Shown one piece after another: positions 57,733-64,000 of a stretch of DNA of 64,000 bases. The notes below the pieces were generated by a model. The model had not been told where the DNA came from and did no database searches. It saw nothing but the letters and a program-made list of their open reading frames with translations. The position numbers were made by a program, and so were the translations under genes. The DNA comes from DAOUBP01 sp964474695 (GTDB lineage: Bacteria; Chloroflexota; Anaerolineae; CG2-30-64-16): NCBI GenBank assembly GCA_964474695.1, contig CAYYTK010000001.1:62001-126000 (forward strand), in the 5' to 3' direction. Within the stretch, counting starts at the first letter, position 1, and each line of letters starts with the position of its first letter.

Positions 57733-58749
57733 ATGTCCCGTCCACTTCCGGTGATTTTCATCCATGGGTTCAACGGTGATCCGGGCGATTGGACCGACGG
57801 TGGGTTCCGGCAGTACCTGGTGGAACACGGCGGCCTGGACCCGGAACTGGTGCGCATCTTTCGTTACGGCGTGGCCGAGGATGGCACCTACAACAACCGC
57901 GGCGACTTGCGCCAGATTGCGTCACGGTTGGCGGGCGTGGGGTTGAGCGATGCGGAGCGGCTGACATGCAGTGTGGACCAGCTCAGCGCGGACAGCACCG
58001 CGCGGGGCGGTCCCGCCCAGGTGACGCTGATCGCACACAGCCTGGGCGGCATCATCAGCCGCTACTATCTGAGCCGGCGCGAGGCAGACGAGTTTGGTGC
58101 GATCTATCGGGGCAACGTGGGCCGGCTGATCACCATCGGCTCGCCGCATCGGGGCCTGGATCTGCTGCGCCTGACCGCGCTGGCTCCGCGCAACTCTCTG
58201 ATCTGGCGCTTCATCCGTTTGCTGGAACGGCTGGGGTTGGCGCCTGCGCTGCCTGCTTCAGCAGTGGAGGCCTGGGAGGCCGAGTTCAGCCAGGGCCAGA
58301 AGGAGGAGCGCGGCCGGCTCATTCCCGAGGCGTTGCCGGGCACGCGTGTGCTGCTCACCGACACGCCGCTCTACCAACAGCTCGCGCCTGACAGCCAGGT
58401 GTTGGCTGATCTGAACCGGCCCGGCACACTGCCCGCGCAGATCGAGGCACATACCTTCTACGGCGACATACGCGCGAGCGTGCGTATCACTGCCGCAGGC
58501 CTGAAGCTGGTGGACGAGACGGTCAGCTTCGGCGACATGGCGGTGCCGGTCTACAGTGCTCGGGAGATCCCCGGCGCACAAGCCACGCCGCATCCTTACG
58601 TGAGCGAGAAGCGGCTGGAGATGACGCTCAGGCTGCGGCCGCCGGAAACGGAGCGGTCGCTCGCCGCGCTCCTGCCCGATGTCGCGCACGCCAAGCTGTT
58701 GTCCAACCCCGCCGTGCACGACGGCGTTCTGGCGTTGCTGGCCGGTTGA
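57733..58749 (+). CDS. Lipase-like alpha/beta hydrolase
   Basis: A 338-residue protein. PVIFIHGFNGDPGDW gives the oxyanion region (about residues 5-19) and LIAHSLGGIISRYY has the nucleophile Ser near residue 104. A later TIGSPHRGLDLL is usual in triacylglycerol lipases of the GGGX or PGAP1-like group. No signal peptide, so it is intracellular. The ATG at 57733 is chosen because GAGGGAGG precedes it; a GTG at 57718 overlapping the M20 stop is possible. Confidence 0.85.
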   Translation: MSRPLPVIFIHGFNGDPGDWTDGGFRQYLVEHGGLDPELVRIFRYGVAEDGTYNNRGDLRQIASRLAGVGLSDAERLTCSVDQLSADSTARGGPAQVTLIAHSLGGIISRYYLSRREADEFGAIYRGNVGRLITIGSPHRGLDLLRLTALAPRNSLIWRFIRLLERLGLAPALPASAVEAWEAEFSQGQKEERGRLIPEALPGTRVLLTDTPLYQQLAPDSQVLADLNRPGTLPAQIEAHTFYGDIRASVRITAAGLKLVDETVSFGDMAVPVYSAREIPGAQATPHPYVSEKRLEMTLRLRPPETERSLAALLPDVAHAKLLSNPAVHDGVLALLAG

Positions 58750-58760
58750 GGGGCCTCGGT

Positions 58761-59813
58761 CTAGCCAAACAACCTGGTCACTTCGTCGGCAGCAAAGACC
58801 GGCCAGGCAACCGGTTGGCCGGCGCGGCGCGCAACCAGGCCGTCCGCTGCGGGTGTTACGGCGCCGATCGGGGTTGTGGGGTATCCGGCCGCGGCGAGGA
58901 GCGCGCAGAGGTGGCCGGCGTCCGCCTGCGCGGCCGTCATCAGGATCGCGCCGGACGCAATGGTGCCTAGCGGATCCAGGCCGAACTCCCGGCATAAGAG
59001 GGCGCTCTCGGCCGGAATGGGGATTGCGTCCAGGTCGATCGTCAGCCCTACCTTGGCAACGCGCGCAATCTCCAGCAGGCCGGTCATGACGCCGCCTTCG
59101 GTTGGGTCGTGCATGGCGTGCACTTTGCCGGTGGCGGCTGCCAGCAGTGCAGGGGCCACGACGCTGATCCCGGGATCGCGCAGATAGCCTTGAGCTCGAG
59201 CGATGAACTCCTCGCTGTAGCCGCGACGGCGCAGCTCCGCCCCTCGTTCCAACGCGATCAGCGCCGTGCCCTCGATCGGCGCCGGCTTAACCAGTAGCAC
59301 CGCGTCCCCCGGCTGCGCGCCGGTCGATAGAATGAGCCGGTCGCGCGCCACCTCGCCAAGCATCGTGCCAGAGACGATGGGCCGGTTCAATCCGAGGGTG
59401 ATCTCGGTGTGCCCACCGGCTAAACTCACTTCGAGCGCGGCGCAGGCATCGGCAATCTGCGCGAAGATGCGTTCGGCCAGCTCTGGCGTGGCCTGGCCCG
59501 CGGGCAGGAGCACCGTCGCCAGAAACCAGCGCGGCTGTGCGCCCATGACCGCGACGTCATTCGCGTTGACGTTCACGACATACCAGCCGATCTCGCTGGT
59601 CGCAAAGGTGATGGGGTCGGTCTTGGCAACCAGGCAGCGATCGCCGAAGTCGAACACGGCCGCATCTTCCCCCGCGCGCGGGCCAACGATAATGCGCGGG
59701 TCATCCGGCGCGAAGCGGGTGAGCAGGCTTTCCAGCAAGGGCAACGGCAGCTTGCCGGCAGGCAGCGGGGTGGTTTTATCGGTCACAATTTCGCTTTCGG
59801 TTGCTGATATCAT
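58761..59813 (-). CDS. AIR synthase-related protein (HypE/ThiL-like)
   Basis: A 350-residue protein of the PurM/HypE/SelD fold. Features are VGPRAGEDAAVFDFG (nucleotide loop with the Asp of the GxDAA pattern), NVNANDVAVMGAQPRWF, SLAGGHTEITLGL, and the C-terminal HDPTEGGVMTGLLEIA. In HypE the extreme C-terminus is a Cys that takes the carbamoyl group; here the protein ends TRLFG, so it is not a canonical HypE. No hydrogenase or thiamine genes flank it. An alternative start is the GTG at 59783. The function is unassigned AIR-synthase-like. Confidence 0.82.
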   Translation of the reverse strand: MISATESEIVTDKTTPLPAGKLPLPLLESLLTRFAPDDPRIIVGPRAGEDAAVFDFGDRCLVAKTDPITFATSEIGWYVVNVNANDVAVMGAQPRWFLATVLLPAGQATPELAERIFAQIADACAALEVSLAGGHTEITLGLNRPIVSGTMLGEVARDRLILSTGAQPGDAVLLVKPAPIEGTALIALERGAELRRRGYSEEFIARAQGYLRDPGISVVAPALLAAATGKVHAMHDPTEGGVMTGLLEIARVAKVGLTIDLDAIPIPAESALLCREFGLDPLGTIASGAILMTAAQADAGHLCALLAAAGYPTTPIGAVTPAADGLVARRAGQPVAWPVFAADEVTRLFG

Positions 59814-60048
59814 CCTGAGGGCCGATCATGGCCATGGGCCATGATCGCAGCCCGAAGGATCTATGTCCGGAGTATAGTCCACGCACCCGGCGACTGCAAG
59901 TCGCGGCCACCATGGCGAAGTCGGCCTGCGCCGACTAGAAGTTGCACGAGAGGAGTTCGCATCTAACGCGCTGTTTCTGTGATATTCCGCTTTCAGTTAT
60001 AATCAATCTGATGAAAACTGAATGAGGCTTTCATGGAGTCACAAGACT
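59814..60048. other. Divergent intergenic region with palindromes
   Basis: GATCATGGCC-ATG-GGCCATGATC (59824-59846) is a perfect stem inside a CATCCTGAG/CGAAGGAT family-C element. Further on, GCGACTGCAAGTCGC and GTCGGCCTGCGCCGAC (about 59891 and 59920) are short palindromes of types common between genes of this group. A -10 box TATAAT at 59998-60003 faces the ECF gene. No TPP, FMN or cobalamin riboswitch signature was recognised. Confidence 0.5.
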
Positions 60049-60654
60049 ATGTCTGATTCGATCCAAGAACCTGAACGAAGGCCATCCGTTACTCATTTGT
60101 CGCCGGCCACTATCGCCTTGGTGGCGGTGCTTATTGCGCTCACGATGGTGCTCACCCTGTCGGTGCGTGTGTGGACGCCAGCGCGCGGGTACGCCAACCT
60201 GTCGGACGTCGCGATCACGTTTGCCAGCCTCGCTTTCGGGCCTTGGATCGGCATGGTGGCCGGCGGCGTTGGTACAGCCTTGGCCGATCTGCAAGGCTTT
60301 GCGGTGTTTGCCCCGTTGAGCCTGGTGGCACATGGCCTGGAAGGATTGCTGATAGGCTGGATTGCGCGCGGGCGACGCACGCTGCCCCGGATGATCGTTG
60401 CCTGGTTCGCAGGCGCAGTTGTGATGGTGGCCAGCTACCTGGTTGGCGAGACTTTCTTCTACAGGTTCCTGGCTCCAGAGGCCCAGGAGTTATCACTTTA
60501 TGCGGGGTGGGTGTTTGCCTTGGGTGAGGTTCCCCTCAATATTGCCCAGGCAGTGATCGGTGGCCTGGTCGGTATCCCGCTGGTGCTGGCGGTGCGCAAG
60601 GCCTACCCGCCGATTGAGCGCCTGGGGCGCCGGCAGACCTGGACGGAGGATTGA
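60049..60654 (+). CDS. ECF transporter S component-like protein
   Basis: A 201-residue membrane protein with five to six helices (about 22-42, 55-80, 85-105, 115-140, 150-175, 175-190). The start LVAVLIALTMVLTLSVRV and the segment YANLSDVAITFASLAFGPWIGMVAGGVGTALAD are typical of vitamin-binding S components (riboflavin, thiamine or HMP types), which bind substrate in the membrane and normally pair with an EcfT/EcfA module. No EcfT is seen here; instead a NitT/TauT-type ATPase and permease follow. The ATG at 60049 has GGAG ten bases before it. An upstream ATG at 60022 is possible. Vitamin specificity is unknown. Confidence 0.82.
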   Translation: MSDSIQEPERRPSVTHLSPATIALVAVLIALTMVLTLSVRVWTPARGYANLSDVAITFASLAFGPWIGMVAGGVGTALADLQGFAVFAPLSLVAHGLEGLLIGWIARGRRTLPRMIVAWFAGAVVMVASYLVGETFFYRFLAPEAQELSLYAGWVFALGEVPLNIAQAVIGGLVGIPLVLAVRKAYPPIERLGRRQTWTED

Positions 60655-60661
60655 GCGCGCT

Positions 60662-61498
60662 GTGTCTGGCGTCGATGCCCTGCCGATGATTCAGTTCACG
60701 GACCTGACCTTTGCCTACGGCGAGGCTGCGCCGGTCTTCCGCGGTTTCACCTGGTCCGTGGCAACTGGCGAGGCGTGGGCGATCATCGGCATGTCGGGCT
60801 GCGGCAAGAGCACGTTGCTTTATCTGGCAGCCGGCTTGCGCCAACCGCAGGCCGGGAGCGTGCTGGTGGATGGACAGCCCGTGCCGCGGCCGCGCGCCAG
60901 CACCGGGCTGGTGTTACAGGATTACGGCCTGCTGCCCTGGGCGACGGTCTGGGAGAATGTGGCCCTGCCCATGCGGATGGGGCAGTTCTATCGGCGTAAG
61001 GGAGGCGCCGACGATGTCATGCGGCCTTACCCTCGGCCGGACATCCTGCCTGCGCAGGTTGACCGGTGGCTGGAGCGACTGGGGATCGCGGAGCTGCGAG
61101 ATAAATATCCGGCGCAGATCAGCGGGGGACAACGGCAGCGCACGGCCATTGCGCGCAGCCTTCTGCAGCAGCCCAAGCTCCTGCTCCTGGACGAGCCGTT
61201 TTCATCGCTGGATGCCGTCACCCGTGAGGATTTGCAGCGGTTGACCCTGGAGCTGCGCCAGGAGACCGGAGTCACGACGGTGGTGGTGACCCACACCATC
61301 GAAGAGGCGGCGTTCCTGGGCCCGCGGATCCTCGTGCTGAAGCAGCCGCCCAACACCATCGCGCGCATCATCGAGAATTCGGCTGCGGATTCGCCCGGCT
61401 ACCGCGGGCAGCCTGCTTATTGGCAGAAGTGCGCTGAGCTGCGCTCGGCGCTTGACGAGGCGGCATACATGCCGGGTGACGACGATGCGGCGCCGTGA
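60662..61498 (+). CDS. NitT/TauT-type ABC transporter ATP-binding protein
   Basis: A 278-residue ATPase. Walker A is GMSGCGKST, the Q-loop is LQDYGLLPWATV, the signature ISGGQRQRTAIARSL and Walker B LLLLDEPFSSLDAVT. The LLPW context marks SsuB/TauB/ThiZ-type importers of small organic molecules. A short insert (QFYRRKGGADDVMRPYPRP) lies after the Q-loop. The GTG at 60662 has GGAGG at a fair distance; an ATG at 60686 is an alternative. The gene lies between the S component and the permease, with which its end overlaps. Confidence 0.9.
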   Translation: MSGVDALPMIQFTDLTFAYGEAAPVFRGFTWSVATGEAWAIIGMSGCGKSTLLYLAAGLRQPQAGSVLVDGQPVPRPRASTGLVLQDYGLLPWATVWENVALPMRMGQFYRRKGGADDVMRPYPRPDILPAQVDRWLERLGIAELRDKYPAQISGGQRQRTAIARSLLQQPKLLLLDEPFSSLDAVTREDLQRLTLELRQETGVTTVVVTHTIEEAAFLGPRILVLKQPPNTIARIIENSAADSPGYRGQPAYWQKCAELRSALDEAAYMPGDDDAAP

Positions 61499-62228
61499 TT
61501 TGGCCCTGGCTACCTTGTTTCTGGTGCTGGCCTGGCAGCTCCTGAGCTGGATACTGCGCGTCGAGGTGCTGCCGGGGCCGGTGGCGGTGCTGCGGGCCTT
61601 CGGAGCGGAGCTGTCGAAAGGGCTGGCCTGGCATTTCCTGGTCAGCGGTTGGCGCGTGGCGGTCAGCATCGTCATTTCGATGGCGCTGGCGGTGCCCGTG
61701 GGGTTGGTGATGGGGCAGAGCCGCCTGTTGAATCGTGTCTTTTCTCCCATCGTGTACATCGTCTACCCGATCCCGAAGATCGTCTTTCTGCCGGTGGTGC
61801 TGCTGCTGCTGGGCATCGGCGATACGAGCAAGATTTTCATCATCGTCTTGGTCCTGTTCTTTCAGATCGTCGTGGTCGTGCGGGATCAGGCGAGCGCGTT
61901 GCGGCCCGAGCTGATTTATTCCGTCCGCTCGCTAGGCGCGGGACGACGTGCACTGTTTCGCTTCGTCTACCTGCCGGCCACTATCCCTGCTGCACTCACG
62001 GCCTTGCGGGTCAGCATCGGCATCGCCATTGCGGTGCTCTTTTTCACCGAGTCGTTCGCAACGGTATCCGGCCTCGGGTACTACATCATCGTCCTGAGCT
62101 GGGGCCGGCTGGCCTATCCGGAGATGTATGCCGGCGTGCTGGCCATGAGTCTGTTGGGTCTGCTGTTTTACTTCTTGGTCGACTACTTGGAGCGCCGGCT
62201 GGCGCCCTGGATGTTTGCGAATGAGTGA
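61485..62228 (+). CDS. NitT/TauT-type ABC transporter permease
   Basis: A 247-residue permease of the BPD_transp_1 superfamily with about six helices. SGWRVAVSIVISMALAVPVGLVMG, the EAA-like loop AGRRALFRFVYLPATIPA and LRVSIGIAIAVLFFTESFA are typical of SsuC/TauC/ThiX. It overlaps the ATPase gene by 14 bases. No substrate-binding lipoprotein gene is in the window, and the S component three genes up may take its place. Its stop overlaps ubiE/menG. Confidence 0.9.
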   Translation: MRRRDLALATLFLVLAWQLLSWILRVEVLPGPVAVLRAFGAELSKGLAWHFLVSGWRVAVSIVISMALAVPVGLVMGQSRLLNRVFSPIVYIVYPIPKIVFLPVVLLLLGIGDTSKIFIIVLVLFFQIVVVVRDQASALRPELIYSVRSLGAGRRALFRFVYLPATIPAALTALRVSIGIAIAVLFFTESFATVSGLGYYIIVLSWGRLAYPEMYAGVLAMSLLGLLFYFLVDYLERRLAPWMFANE

Positions 62229-62946
62229 TTCGAAACCATCTTCCAGTGTCCTGCCCTCCGTGGCAGAAAAGCGATCCTACGTGCGGCGCATGTTCACGGC
62301 CATCGCGCCGCGCTATGACCTGATGAATCGCTTGATGGCCTTGGGCCGCGACCAGGTTTGGCGGCGCACGGTGGTGCGGTTGGCCGCGCTGCCCGAAGGT
62401 GGGCGGCTGTTAGACGTGGCCACCGGAACGGGGGACATCGGCTATGAGGCGTTGCGCCAGGATGCGACCACGCGCGTTGTAGGCATCGATCTGACCCGCG
62501 AGATGATGCTGCGCGGCAAGGATAAGCATCCCGGAATCACCTTCCCTTTCACGGAGGGAGACGCCCTGGCGCTGCCATTTGCTGATCATGTGTTTGACGC
62601 GGCCTGTTCGGGGTTCATGATGCGCAACGTAGTGGACATCCGGGCGGCCTTTGCCGAGCAAGCGCGCGTTGTGAAGCCGGGTGGCCGCGTGATCTGCCTG
62701 GAGATTTCGCTGCCGCGAACTCCGGTCTTCAGCCAGCTTTTCCGGTTTTACTTTTTCAAACTGGTGCCCATCATTGGCGGACTGATCAGCGGCCAGCGCG
62801 AAGCCTACACCTACCTGCCGCACTCCGCGGTGCCGCTGCCGCCTCCGGCTGAGCTCGTTGCGATCATGCACAGCGTGGGACTGCGCGATGTCCACTATCG
62901 TATGGCGATGTTGGGCACGGTGTCGATCCATTGGGGGACCGTATGA
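62221..62946 (+). CDS. ubiE: Demethylmenaquinone/ubiquinone methyltransferase (UbiE/MenG family)
   Basis: A 241-residue SAM-dependent methyltransferase. The UbiE signatures are RYDLMNRLMALGRDQVWRR, SAM motif LLDVATGTGDIGYEA, and FPFTEGDALALPFADHVFDA with FMMRNVVDIRAAF. It methylates the quinone ring in menaquinone (or demethylmenaquinone) synthesis. It overlaps the start of ubiX by four bases, so both belong to one cofactor operon. In an anaerobic or facultative Chloroflexota the product is probably menaquinone. The ATG at 62221 overlaps the permease stop. Confidence 0.93.
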   Translation: MSDSKPSSSVLPSVAEKRSYVRRMFTAIAPRYDLMNRLMALGRDQVWRRTVVRLAALPEGGRLLDVATGTGDIGYEALRQDATTRVVGIDLTREMMLRGKDKHPGITFPFTEGDALALPFADHVFDAACSGFMMRNVVDIRAAFAEQARVVKPGGRVICLEISLPRTPVFSQLFRFYFFKLVPIIGGLISGQREAYTYLPHSAVPLPPPAELVAIMHSVGLRDVHYRMAMLGTVSIHWGTV

Positions 62947-63527
62947 GGCGTCTGATCATCGGCATGTCCGGCGCATCCGGCCAGATTTATGGTATTCGGC
63001 TGTTGGAGGTGTTGCGCGCCGCGCCGGATGTCGAAACCCATCTGGTGCTCAGCCGGGCTGCGGCCATGACGATCCCCCAGGAAACCAGCTATACACCGCG
63101 AGATGTGGAAGCGTTGGCGCATGTGGTCCACCGTGTGACCGACATCGGCGCGACGATTGCCAGCGGCTCCTTCGAGACGGCCGGCATGATCGTGGCGCCG
63201 TGCAGCATCAAGAGCCTTGCGGCGATCGCGCACAGCTTCGACAATGATTTGATCTCGCGCGCGGCCGATGTGCAGCTCAAGGAAGGCCGGCCCGTCCTGC
63301 TGCTGGTGCGCGAAGCTCCGCTGCACCTGGGCCATCTGGAGCTGATGGCCCACGCGGCGCGCCACGGCTGCATCATCTTTCCGCCGGCGCCGGCGTTCTA
63401 TGGCCGGCCGCAGACGGTGGACGACATTGTTAACGGCACGGTGGGCCGGGTGCTCGCGCGCATGGGTTTTGACAACGACCTCTACCAGCGTTGGTTGGGT
63501 ATGCCTGGCCCGCAAATTGACAGATGA
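62943..63527 (+). CDS. ubiX: Flavin prenyltransferase UbiX
   Basis: A 194-residue enzyme of the UbiX/Pad1 family. The flavin-binding start is IIGMSGASGQIYGIRLL, then LVLSRAAAMTI, APCSIKSLAAIAHSFDNDLISRAADV and LLLVREAPLHLGHLE with the aromatic FPPAPAFYGRPQTVDD. It makes prenylated FMN for UbiD-type decarboxylases. Coupled to ubiE, it fits quinone biosynthesis; no UbiD is seen in this window. ATGA overlap with ubiE. Confidence 0.94.
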   Translation: MRRLIIGMSGASGQIYGIRLLEVLRAAPDVETHLVLSRAAAMTIPQETSYTPRDVEALAHVVHRVTDIGATIASGSFETAGMIVAPCSIKSLAAIAHSFDNDLISRAADVQLKEGRPVLLLVREAPLHLGHLELMAHAARHGCIIFPPAPAFYGRPQTVDDIVNGTVGRVLARMGFDNDLYQRWLGMPGPQIDR

Positions 63528-63543
63528 TTTTCTGGACGGTCTG

Positions 63544-63552
63544 TGCTATAAT
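63544..63552 (+). promoter_or_regulatory. Extended -10 promoter of parA/soj
   Basis: TGCTATAAT lies 41 bases before the ATG at 63594. A TTGACA at 63518-63523 is 23 bases from the -10, too far for the usual spacing; the extended -10 TG may compensate. The leader holds GGAAGGA near 63575. Confidence 0.5.
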
Positions 63553-63593
63553 CTAGCTGTTGTTGATTTCGATCGGAAGGACCCACGACCATC

Positions 63594-64000
63594 ATGGGCA
63601 CCATCATCGCATTGGCCAACCAGAAAGGTGGCGTTGGCAAGACGACCACCACGATCAATTTGGGCGCGGCTTTGGCGGAGAAAGGCTGCCATGTGCTGGT
63701 GGTCGATCTCGATCCGCAAGCGGCTTTATCCAACGGCCTGGGCATCCAGGCGGACGACCTTAACCGCACAATCTATAACGTTTTGATCGATCCGGCGCAG
63801 AGCGCAGCCGAGGTCATCATGCCGGTGCGCGATAGGATCGATCTGCTGCCCGCCAACATCGACCTGGCGGCTGCTGAGCTGGAGCTTGTCACGGCCTTCA
63901 GCCGAGAATCATTGCTGAAAGAGGCGCTGCTGCCGGTGGCGCCGCGGTACGATTTCATACTGATTGATTGTGGGCCGAACCTGGGTCTGCTGACGATTAA
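63594..64000 (+). CDS. ParA/Soj family chromosome-partitioning ATPase (runs off the window)
   Basis: The first 135 codons are in the window. The deviant Walker A KGGVGKTTTT, with its signature lysine, is at about residues 11-20, and VVDLDPQAALSNGLG and LIDCGPNLGLLT are the ParA family A' and B boxes. The protein binds DNA and ATP and moves chromosome origins with ParB. A parB gene is expected downstream, beyond the window. Confidence 0.92.
   Translation, partial: MGTIIALANQKGGVGKTTTTINLGAALAEKGCHVLVVDLDPQAALSNGLGIQADDLNRTIYNVLIDPAQSAAEVIMPVRDRIDLLPANIDLAAAELELVTAFSRESLLKEALLPVAPRYDFILIDCGPNLGLLTI

Noticed and set aside
59860..60048. Thiamine (TPP) or other riboswitch before the ECF S component
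   Set aside because: No CUGAGA/ACCUGA-type core or other known aptamer pattern could be found by eye; only short palindromes occur.

Overview
The window is a GC-rich bacterial chromosome segment that reads like a Chloroflexota genome (Anaerolineae or Caldilineae type) assembled from a metagenome. This is inference. It rests on the gene families (PF10131-type membrane proteins, DUF5671 proteins, a bacterial translin, a polyprenol-phosphate mannose synthase next to a GT39 enzyme, signal-less glycosidases carrying carboxypeptidase-like repeats), on single-membrane style lipoproteins and exporters with no sign of LPS genes, and on a 100-N scaffold gap at 50988-51087. No tRNA, rRNA or CRISPR was seen. 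Genes are densely packed, mostly on the plus strand, with many 1-4 base start/stop overlaps.

Layout. 1-2398 (minus): a truncated PF10131-type membrane protein, a TPR protein and a B12-binding radical SAM enzyme. 2486-7325 (plus): cysteine-desulfurase-like enzyme, a second PF10131-type protein, a patatin lipase and a GNAT acetyltransferase. 7481-10916 (minus): a three-gene MacAB/DevBCA-like exporter with a strong promoter and a dyad operator. 11107-13879: a repeat-rich island with a REP-associated tyrosine transposase (RAYT), its probable REP/REPIN elements, a truncated and an intact histidine phosphatase, and a Cys-motif orphan protein. 14152-24569: GntR regulator and slipin, DUF4177, SurE, a DUF3108-like/YhfC fusion, an ABC-2 exporter, a DUF5671-DUF3842 fusion, DUF1232 and an unusual CorA. 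A secreted nuclease follows on the minus strand (24529-26970).

27162-35837 looks like a cell-surface glycan locus: a large clan GH-A-like protein, a companion protein with the same C-terminal domain, a GT39 glycosyltransferase, a Dpm1-like synthase and a DegT aminotransferase. 36565-48829 holds translin, an L,D-transpeptidase, a Tat lipoprotein of clan GH-A type, hisS, a second giant GH-A-like protein, NAD kinase, recN and two GNATs. 48981-59813 holds an M3 peptidase, a 109-bp repeat array around the assembly gap, secreted and hydrolytic enzymes, a MOCOS-like class V enzyme, a GntR-PBP fusion regulator, an M20 peptidase, a lipase and a HypE/ThiL-like protein. 60049-63527 holds an ECF-type S component beside a NitT/TauT-type ATPase and permease, then ubiE/menG and ubiX. 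The window ends inside a ParA/Soj gene.

The most unusual aspects are: several unrelated families of dispersed palindromic or short tandem repeats, some of which lie in frame inside protein genes or form gene ends; a family of three proteins sharing a roughly 95-residue C-terminal domain of unknown function, two of them GH-A-like with no signal peptide; a CorA channel with a canonical EF-hand loop inserted and GQN in place of GMN; a DUF5671-DUF3842 fusion; and a hybrid ECF/NitT transporter.
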